DNA from: Sequoia sempervirens
Taxonomy: Eukaryota; Streptophyta; Pinopsida; Cupressales; Cupressaceae
Length of the DNA: 64,000 nt
Direction of reading: 5' to 3'
Assembly: GCA_007258455.2 (NCBI GenBank)
Contig: VDFB02047230.1
Span: 156,992,635-157,056,634, forward strand
This document shows, piece by piece, positions 55,463-64,000 of this stretch. Each line of letters begins with the position of its first letter. The first letter of the stretch is position 1. The notes beneath the pieces were generated by a model that ran no database searches, was not told the DNA's origin, and was given only the letters and a program-made list of their open reading frames with translations. The translations under genes and the position numbers were made by a program.

Positions 55463-58400
55463 CCAGAAAAAATATTGACCTTAAGGACTAGCTTCAAGAA
55501 CCACATCTTCGTCGAAGGAGGAGAAGGGCCAAAAACATTAATTTGGTGATAAAAGGTAGAGGCCACATAAAACAAACCATTTGGAGCTAGACACCATTCC
55601 ACTTTATGAACTTGAAAGGAGTCTGAAATGTAGATTGAAGATTAAAAATAATAAATAGGTTCTAGCTCCCCATGAACTTCATAAATATTCTTCTATTTTC
55701 TAGAAAAAATATAGTTAATCACAAACATGCCAAAAGAACAAACACAAAGGTCTTGAAAAGGAGCTTCCCATGGTTCAGCCCTGAGAGGATCATTCCTCAT
55801 CCACTAATCATCCCAAAATAGAATAAACCTACCATTACCCAAAGACCAACATAAATCAAAAGAAACAATCCCCTCGGCTTAGATCATATAATTCCATAAA
55901 GCAAATCTTGAAGGAGGAGAGAAACCAGGCAACAAAAAATATTTGCATTTATCGACATCCTGATGCTAGAAATCTGAAATAGATTGAAGAACTCGAGGAA
56001 CTTTTTTAGAGAAAATAAAATTTACATAAACTAGAAAAACATAAGAATGCAAACCAAGACTCTGAAAGATTATGCAATGTCAATGTGAAAAAATTGCATT
56101 AAGAGCTTCCAAGATGAAAATATACAATAAAAATATGCATGAATGGATGCAGGAGTATTGCAAGAATGGATGAAAATAAAATATTGGTAGTGAGTTTATA
56201 TAGAACTTAGGAGAGGAGGTAGGTGGAAATCCAACCAATAGGAATCAACCACAAAAAATAGAGATGGACCACCAAAAGTGGAGGATGCCACAAAAAGTGG
56301 AAAGTGGTTCCACCCTTTAAGGAAGGGGACACCTTAACACTTTTCTCCTAGTTATTAAATAATAAACTCACTTTATTATCCTAAGAAAGCTTAATTAAGT
56401 GTAGGAAAAACCTAGGACTAAGGAAAATAAATTAACCCACTAGGAAAATAAAAATCCTATACCAACACTTGAAGATATTTATTTTCTAAAATATCAGACC
56501 ATTCCTTACCCCCACGAAGAAGGTTCCATAATTTATTGGTGAAAAGAGAAAAATTGAACTCTTTAATTTTCCTTAAACCCAACCCTCCCTAATTTTTAGA
56601 TTTTCACACTTCATCCCAAGACACAAGATGCATCCTAATTTTATCCCCCACTCCAGACCAAAGAAAATGCTTCTGAATACATTCAATCTTCTCCCAAAAT
56701 TTTCTCAGCATTTGAAAGAGAATCAAAGCATACACTGGGAGATTCTAAAGGGTAGATTTGATCAGCTAATGCTTACCAACTTGGCTAAGTAGAGAACCTT
56801 TCTATCCAACCATTTTGGAATTTAAATTATCAATTATGCCACCCCAAAAAGAATTAGGGACAACATTAGTACAAAGAGGTGGTCCCACGTAAGTAGAGGG
56901 GAGATCCCGAATAGAACATTGCATAATAGAAGCGATATGGTGCATTCTTCTCTTTGGAGTATTCAGGGAGAAAATAGTGCTCTTAGGAAGACCGACCAAC
57001 TGCCTAGAAGCCAATTCATAATTTTGCAAAATCACATGAATAGATTTATCTTTCGTAATAGATGCCTCCCTAAAGATGATTGTACCATCCAAAATTTGTT
57101 GATGAGAGCACAACTGATTAGAACAAGACGACCGAAAAACCTTGATAGTCCCATTAGAAACAACCTTTTGAAGAAACTTGTACCCAAAGATTCCACCAAA
57201 ATGATAAAGAGGAAGGGAGAGATAGGATTGCCCTGCCTCAAACCATGCAAGCTTCCAAAAAAACTAGAAGAAGAACCATTAACTAGCATAGAAAAAGAGA
57301 GTAGAGATCAACTGCCCAATTGGTTTGATGAAGCATTTGAAAATCCAAAGGCCACTAACACCTTCAATAAAAACTACTAGTTCGCACGATCATATGCCTT
57401 AACAAGATCCAACTTCAGTAGGAAACCAACCTTCTTGTTGACAACCAATGAGTGGATATTCTCATGAAAAGTAATGATGGAATCAAGAATCTTCCTCCTA
57501 AGGACAAAACCATTTTGTTGTCAAGAAATAATCAAGGGAAGAACTCTTTGCAACCTTAATGCCAACACCTTGGAGAAGATTTTATAAAACGAGCTACATA
57601 AGCTAATAGGAAAAAATTCATTAAAAGCCAAAGCCCCCAAATTTTTAGGAACAAGGACAATAAAAGTGGAATTTAATTCTTTCAACAAATTCCTACTCCT
57701 AAAGAACTCCTTGGTCACTTTCACAACATCACTAGAGACAATATCCCAAAAGATTTGAAAGAAAAACATTGGGAAACTATCCAAACTGGGCACCTTGTTC
57801 CCTTCAAAAGAGAAGGTCGCATTTTTAATCTCCTCATCAAAAGATACAACACATAAAATTTTATTCAAATCAATAAAGATTAAGTTAGGAATGGCATCAA
57901 GTAATTTTTGTTGACAGCCACGATCATGGAAAAGATTATCATAAAGAAGCTCAGAGAAAAAAGAGGAGGCAACCTGCCTAATCTCATCATCCTTATCAAG
58001 AATTTGACCATTATGCAAGATATTATAAATCTAGTTCGAAGCTCGATGTTACAAAGTAGTAAGATGAAAAAATTGGTATTTCTATCCCCACTTTTCAACC
58101 ATATTGCTTGAGATCTCTGCTTCCAAAATTCTTTCCCTTGAGCCACAGTATTATGTAATCTAGATGGAAGAATACTCTCCTGATGAGAAATCATGGCATT
58201 ATAGCCAAAATTATGAATAAAATACTACAAAGAATCAAGATCTTCTTTGATATAGGCCTTGTCATGAAAAATCTTCTTGAAACAAGACTTATTCCACAGC
58301 CTAACATTGAACTTCACGGAGGCTAGTTTTTTAGCCACTCTATACATAGTCGAGCCATCAACAGGAATGTTCCACCAAGACGAGACTCTATCCATAAAGT

Positions 58401-58609
58401 TTGGATGATTTATCCACATATTATCAAAAATGAAAATGAAAATACATCCTTCTCCCTACCAAATCTGCGAAAAGAGAGATCGGGAAGTGATCAAACCCTA
58501 ACCTAGTAAGGGTAGAAAGGGAGAAAGTATAGGAAAGAAGCCAATCCAAAGAAAGGAGAGTGTAGTCTAGCTTAACTTGTATTAGAGTATCACCAACTCT
58601 TTGATTCAA
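55463..58609 (-). pseudogene. L1 ORF2: endonuclease remnant and reverse transcriptase
   Basis: 58609-58424 holds only the endonuclease C-terminus (KLDYTLLSLDWLLSY then TRLGFDHFPISLFAD, with the conserved His). RT follows: QAIWLKSGDRNTNFFILL (about 58090), FFRSRNLLKELNSTFIVLVP and EFFPISLCSSFYKIFSKVLA (57560-57680), then GSLHGLRQGNPISPFLFIIL (57200-57270). The catalytic FADD box position reads QQILDGTIIF (about 57080), so the second Asp is Gly. A later part encodes GNGRFILFWDD (about 55830). Stops and frame changes are common. The coding sequence is interrupted at about 56030-56470 by foreign DNA. Confidence 0.82.
56030..56470 (-). mobile_element. small LTR-like insertion in the L1
   Basis: L1 coding similarity stops near 56020 and resumes near 56485. 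On the minus strand the insert starts about TGTTGGTATAGGATTTTTAT and has a good TATA box (CTATATAAACTCA, 56191-56203) and A/T-rich flanks. It resembles a solo LTR or small non-autonomous LTR element. I found no target duplication and the left edge is not fixed. Confidence 0.4.
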
Positions 58610-58639
58610 CCAAGTATAAGATTAGCTTGAGAAACTAAC

Positions 58640-59838
58640 TCAGAGTTTTCAACACTCTTAGTTGCCGAAACCTTAGCAATAGGAGTAACTTCCTTAAACA
58701 ACCTAGGATCTTCCACTAATCTCTCTTTCAAAGCACCCTTAGAGGGTAGGGATTTCCTTTCATGGCTCTCAACCTCCAAATATTTTGATAACCTCTCCTT
58801 TTCCTTCATTTCTTATGGGGGGGGTGAGAAGGAATATGAGAAGGCTTATGGGGTTTAAGCAGAAATTTCTTAGCCCAATGACCCAATTTCTTATAGTGGA
58901 AACAAGAAAATGGGAATGATTCATACTCCACTGATTGGTTCCATACACCTAACTTTTAGTTTATCTTGACCACTTCAAGTAAATCCACAGATTGATTAAA
59001 AATCACATAAAATGAGAATAAACTAACCTTTTTCTAGAGGAAGTCATTTGGTCAATAGAGAGAAACTTCCCAAAAGTATTGAAAATACCTTGAAACACTT
59101 GTTCATCCCAAAACTATAGAGGAAAATAAAGTAAGCAAACCCAAACCAAAGAAAAAGTAAAAGAATATGAGTTTGGGTTAAAACCCGATTCCCACTTTTT
59201 GAGGACTGGCAAAGTTTTTCCAATCATCCAAGGGACACCAGTAAGAACACTCAATTTATCTTCTTCATAGGTAAAAGAGAAAGAGAATAAACCCTTCTCC
59301 ATAGCAACAACCTCCACCTGACCCTTAAGCCTCCAACGCTTAGAGGAAAGGTTGCAAACAAATTCAATATTTGGGTGTGGACCCAAAAACTTCCCAACAA
59401 GAAACATATCCATTTTTCCAAGATCTTTTCAATGATATAGTTAGGAATAGAATCAGAGTACTCAATAGCACTGGGATTAGTAGAAAAACCCACAGAAGGT
59501 GAGGAACTCTTACCTTTTGGTCTAGCACCAAAGAGATTAGATCATCGAGGTCCATTAGACAAGACATCAAAACGCTTTTGAACCACGACTACAAAATCAT
59601 TAGTAGGAATCTCAGGCACAAGTCTTGACACCAAACACCCCATGCCAAGGTTTGTACAAGACCCCACTTGTATAGTAAAAGAATCAACGACAATAAAGAC
59701 TGAAGATTCTAGAACACCAATCAAGGAAAAAGACCCACCAACCCCACCAACAGCCAGACAAGCAATTGACACATTCACACCAACAACCACACCATTAGCA
59801 TACCTACCACCATTACCACTGTAGAGGAGGGGGACCAA
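58640..59838 (-). pseudogene. L1 ORF1 (DUF4283-like, knuckle remnant)
   Basis: ORF1 of plant L1 elements binds the RNA. The open segment 59413-59114 has GKFLGPHPNIEFVCNLSSKR, WRLKGQVEVVAMEKGLFSFS, LTGVPWMIGKTLPVLKKWES and LVWVCLLYFPL, then TAG followed by FWDEQVFQGI in frame: the DUF4283 pattern. Further on a zinc knuckle is reduced to CFHYKKLGHWAKKF (about 58870-58910), with two of three Cys lost. The N-terminal part (59838-59542) is Gly/Val-rich. Only about 300 bp separate the knuckle from the last part of the endonuclease, so most of the endonuclease is deleted. Confidence 0.75.
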
Positions 59839-62519
59839 ATGCTTAGGACCCTAGGTCATGGGAGGGTCTAGAAAATTTAGCTGCCCTAATCTACCTCATG
59901 CTAAGGGATTGTTAACGATAGTTTGACATTTTAAGAGGGTGAAAAGGAAGGACAACTGATTTGCCTCTTTCCTTCTACCAATCTAAGAGGTTCAGGAAGT
60001 CAAGTGAGTGGGTTTCTAGAGTCCAGACTACAACTTAGGTAGCTCACTGCTAGAGGACTCCAGCGCAAGGAATGAACTACAGTGTGACACATTGGCGTAT
60101 CATTTGGGTGTTGGCATCCATATAGACAAGTGTAAAGTATAGTCTAAAATCTGAAGAAACCTACTAACGACCTAAAAGATAAAATTTAATACAATAGCAA
60201 AAACAAAAATCAACTAGATAGCTTAATAATAAGAATAATACTTTAACTTGAAAGATAGATTGATTATGAACAAAATGACAAGCAAAGGTAGCAGAAATCC
60301 AACTTATGATCAGCCCAACCTCCTGCAAGCTCCACACGAACGAAGTACCTACACACATAGTGATAGGAAAATGTTGGGGTTGTGTATAGAGGACTACCAA
60401 AGTTAGTCCCTTGCATTGGTGTTTCCACCTCCATGAACATCCAGTATAGCAATGATAGAGAAATGTAATAAAGAAAGTATTGAAAAAGTTCTATGCACTA
60501 TATAAACAACAATATGGTATGAGAACAATACGATAATGCTAAAGGAAAGGAAATGGGGTGATATCACCTTCAACCACATGCACTGAAGGAAAATGGGAGA
60601 AGGAATGAGCTTGAAAGCTTGTAGATGCCAACGTTGCCACAACAACAAGAAAAGTAAAACCAACAAAGTATAAAATTGCAGCTTCAATGGTGGTGAGAAT
60701 GCTATGAGTGAAGTGTGTAGAAGTGAGAATGATCAAGTAGAATGCCAAGAAGATCTAGAAGTTTCCAAGAGAGAGGGAATGAATGAAGGAGAGTAAATAG
60801 AAGATGAAATTAGATGAAAAGGAGTCATTCGAGGTCAGTCAAGGGTGCAAAAACATTACACTTCATCACCAATGGAGAGTTGTAACGCCTCTATAGATTC
60901 TAGAAGTAAGAATCTTGTCTGGAAAATAGTGAGCCACATAGACATCCACACACCACGCTAGTTTCCTCAATAGAATATGCTCCACCGACACAAAAAAAAA
61001 TTCCAAGTGGATGGGAAGCGAATGAAGGACATGGAAGAGCATCATCAAGTTTAATTTGTTTAAGGTAGGTGGTGCATAAACAGAGAATTTGTGAGTGGTG
61101 AAAATTCATGCCATTAAATTTTCCCCCCACTTTAGTGAGCATAAGTGTTAATGAATGCACAATAAAATAGAGTGAAAGTTGAGAAATGTATACTTGAACC
61201 ATCGAGGAAGCAGACAAAAATCCGACACACCTAAAAGCACAAGAAGAAGAAATGGCTCCATAGGTACTCAGTTCTGAGGAGAGAGTTGAACAAATGTGTC
61301 ATAGTCCCTCAAACCTATGAAAGGTGAAAAGAAGGTTTTGAAGGTGCTCGGTCTTGAGGAAGGATAGATGTTAAAGGCTCCACAAAGTCTGATAGGCCCT
61401 CACAGGTTCTCAATCCTCCAAGGCAAGCTTGAGGTCCTCAGTCCTCCAAGCTTGATTGAAAAAGCAGCTTCATAGGACTTACAAAGCAACATGTTAATCC
61501 ACAAACAAAACATGTTAGATAACAAAAATCTACACAGGCAGAAAAATAGTTGCATAGATAGCCAACAATTGAAGGAGAATCTTTCAAAGGGGTCCCTCGG
61601 GAACCCTTCAAAATAAAAGGGGTCCACTCAAGGGATGCTCTATTTTATAGATGATGATAGTTTTTGCAAATGATTCTAGCATCAAGGAATCCTTTCGAAA
61701 GATCTCTTTCATCAAGTAATTTGAAAGGAAGAATACTCCCTCGCAAGGTCAAGTTTTCAAACTTCCTCATCAGAAAAGGTACTCCCTTCTCAAAGGAAAA
61801 TTTTTAGATTCTTTCTTTACAAATCCGTGATGAAAGAAACATTATGTTAGGGGTCCTTATTGAAGAATGCAAATTTTCAAAAATAGTGTGTTGGCTACCA
61901 AATACACCCTTTTGAAAATCAAAACAATATGATAGTCCCCCTTAGGATGGTGTGTGCTACACACTAAGGTACATGACATCCTAAGGAAAGAGGAGAAAGT
62001 AGTTTTGTAGCCTATGATATGTGACAAGATGTAATCATGGAAATGTTGTTGCACACGTGAGGGACAACACATAGGAACCACAACATCACAAAGCAAGAAA
62101 ATAAGAGAGAAAGATAAAAAGAAAATGTAATAAAAACAAAGACAATCAGAGATATGGGGATCTAATATTTTGGGGTTAGAGATGCTCATAGATATAAATA
62201 GATAAATATAATATAATAATATATATGAATTTTCATCAATCCCCTACTATATTAGACCATGTGAAGAAAGTTACGTGAAAACAAAATAAAAATAAAAAAT
62301 TGGGTCAACATGCAAGGGAGGCCTAAATGCCCCCAACACTTTGCATCATGCCCAATTGTCAAAAATGAAGACATAATAGACGAAGAATAATGTAACAAAT
62401 AGAAAAAGTTCATGAAACAAAACACTTCTATATCCAAGCACCTACAAGGGTGGAAAGGGTCCTCGAGGAACATATAAAACAAGAACGGGGGAAACACCAC
62501 ACACACAAATCTAATCTAC
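59839..62519. other. no gene recognised
   Basis: 2.7 kb of AT-rich DNA. Many short minus-strand frames occur, all low-complexity Phe/Leu/Ser-rich translations of AT-rich sequence. A degenerate direct repetition around GGTCCTCAGTCCTCC lies at 61395-61460. I found no LTR, RT or host-gene motif. Confidence 0.4.
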
Positions 62520-64000
62520 AGATAAAGAAGAGGTTTCGTCCTAGTCCTCATCAACTAAGAAGTCATTGTTATCCCAATCTAGATCATTATAATGGGAATG
62601 TGGATGAGTCTAAGAGGGTAGGATAGTAAGGGGAGAAACCTCCGACTCTCCTATGACAAGAGACAAAATAGAGGGCCCCTCGAGGTCTTCTTTGCTCAAA
62701 TCCTATGAGATAAATGTCATTGATTTTTCAAAAATCACCAACAGATCTGGGACATCATCTACTGAGTTGAATATGCACTTGATGAGAGTGTTATGGAAAT
62801 GAAGGAGGCTCCTAAGATCCACTGTCAACCTCACCGAAAGACTCCACAGAAGTGACAAACTCTGGGGATACTAGGGTTGCCTTCGTCACTAGCACAATGC
62901 AAGCCAACACAGAGCCAACTTTTGAATAAGGAAATCCCTTCTTACAACCCCCATTAGAAGCAATTTCATCCTCCAACTTGCATTTCACTGGAGGATGTGA
63001 GATCCCCATAGATGAAGTAGAAGGTGAGGAAGAAGCAGGGAAAAATGTATTAGACACCATCAAGGTATTCAACATATCCACGGGCTTGGGAAAAGGTGAG
63101 ATTTCAAAAAGGGACATCAGAAGAGGAGGCTCAACCAAAGGAGTGATGAAAAATTATACCCTTTTAGGGTGAGGGTCATCCACACTCATAGGGGGAGTTG
63201 GAAGCAAGATCGAGGTGGCAAGAACTGAATTAGAAGGGGTAGAAGAGGAGGACACAACAAAAGACACTGAAATAGGAGTTGTTGGCTCCCCTTCCTCCTA
63301 CAAAGCAGCCTGCTCAGTGGCTAGAGCCTTCCTTTGATGCTTACGCTCATGCACAAGGTGGTTTCTTCGGCTCTAAGACCTAAAGCTTGTAGCTTGAGGA
63401 GGAGCAGGAGGCTCTTGTTTTGTCATTGAAGTTTCCATCACAATCATTTTCAGTGGAGGGAGTGACTCCTTGATGCGTAAATGGATACTGCAACTGGTGG
63501 AGATGCAAACACAAGCACCTTAGCGGTGGACCTCTTCCCATTCAGTACCTTAGGGGTAGGAGTGGTAGGAGGCCATGGAGGTTGAGATGCAGAGGAAAAT
63601 CCACTGGGACCCTTCCCCCTACCATACACAATGGGCCAAGTGTGGGAAAGACAGGAAGGTCAAACACTTGATGCTTAGCCTTCCATCAAGCAGGCACCAT
63701 TGGTCTCCCCAAGAGACACATAGGAGTGAAAGTCAAAGGTACCATAGTAGGATGGGAGGTGGAAGTAGGTGGAACTATAGAGGAAGAAGAAGAAGGTTCT
63801 TGAGCATGAGAAGGCCTCCCCTTCCCTTTTTAAGAGGAAGAAGCAGTCTACTGCTATGCTACAGGGTAAGTCATTTTCAGCTACACATTGCCCTCTATCT
63901 TATAGTTAATGCAATTTCAAAAAGGTAGGTCCATTCTTGGAGGAAGCAGACTGATTGAGGAGGGACAAAAATGATCTAGCGAATATCCCCCACGCAATAC
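62520..64000 (-). pseudogene. decayed Ser/Pro-rich frame, runs off the window
   Basis: Minus-strand text reads as a Ser/Pro/Thr-rich protein: from about 63870 MTYPVA, KGKGRPSHAQEPSSSSS, MVPLTFTPMCLLGRPMVPA; a basic patch (RSRRNHLVHERKHQRKALAT, about 63340); then SVSFVVSSSSTPSNSVLATS and the open segment 63138-62812 (MVEPPLLMSLFEISPFPKPV, PPVKCKLEDEIASNGGCKKG). The composition (Ser/Pro-rich block next to a basic patch) resembles the middle of the coiled-coil protein at 2430-3080, but I could not align the two. Stops and shifts are present. Confidence 0.35.

Larger units (their letters stand above)
54331..59838 (-). mobile_element. L1-type LINE with ORF1 and ORF2 remnants
   Basis: Minus-strand order: ORF1 with a DUF4283-like domain and knuckle remnant (59838-58640), a short remnant of the endonuclease C-terminus (58609-58424), RT (58419 to about 56500), a zinc-binding RT-associated domain and an RNase H (55462-54494). 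This is the plant L1 layout. The endonuclease is mostly deleted, the RT active site is mutated and the frame is broken many times. No target duplication for the whole element was found. Confidence 0.85.

Noticed and set aside
60164..62506. Membrane protein genes (Phe/Leu/Ser-rich minus-strand frames)
   Set aside because: Short frames without starts, family motifs or neighbours; the hydrophobic look follows from AT-rich sequence read on the T-rich strand.

Overview
The window looks like intergenic DNA from a very large plant nuclear genome, most likely a gymnosperm such as a conifer. That call is an inference from four things: nested Ty3/gypsy elements, one with unusually long LTRs; plant-type L1 LINEs whose ORF1 resembles DUF4283; a CACTA-type transposon end; and AT-rich DNA full of old, stop-ridden reading frames. 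I found no intact host gene, tRNA, rRNA or CRISPR array. Almost everything is transposable-element DNA at different stages of decay, mostly on the minus strand. Two runs of exactly 100 N (9444-9543 and 45240-45339) are assembly gaps.

Layout, left to right. 890-5046 (-): a very long decayed coiled-coil protein frame whose stops are nearly all TAG. 5674-6477 (+): a TATA box followed by a decayed 215-codon frame. 6949-9186 (-): a Ty3 pol fragment cut by a CACTA-like end (9187-9443) and a gap. 10051-28484 (-): element E1, a complete Ty3 element with LTRs of about 6.0 kb and a perfect 5-bp target-site duplication (AGACC). It carries Gag, protease, an extra archaeal-type RNase H placed BEFORE the reverse transcriptase, RT-RNase H and integrase. 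28490 to about 38000 (-), with a repeat-rich leader to about 41.7 kb: element E3, an older Tat/Ogre-like Ty3 element with the extra RNase H AFTER the RT. E1 is inserted in the 3' region of E3. 42197-49301 (-): element E2, a complete 7.1-kb non-autonomous LTR element (1.26-kb LTRs, TSD ATATG, primer-binding site, polypurine tract) with no pol but dense tandem repeats and hairpins.

49351-50594: a retroposed fragment flanked by a 17-bp target duplication. 51317: a possible primer-binding site of a decayed plus-strand LTR element. 52115-54174 (-): an unrecognised decayed ORF that lies downstream of L1 ORF2. 54331-59838 (-): an L1 LINE with ORF1 and ORF2 but most of the endonuclease missing, carrying a small LTR-like insertion. 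59839-62520: no gene seen. 62520-64000 (-): decayed Ser/Pro-rich frame.

How the parts relate. E1 and E2 share the same primer-binding sequence with the same 4-nt spacing, so they may use the same tRNA primer. E2 (non-autonomous) and the 3' region of E3 share two hairpin-forming motifs, which suggests E2 descends from or is mobilised by an E3-like partner. The nesting gives an order: E3 is oldest; E1 (visibly diverged LTRs) and E2 (LTRs more alike) came later. The most interesting material is the pair of pol domain orders in E1 and E3, and the structured repeat RNA candidates shared by E2 and E3. All identifications are by eye.
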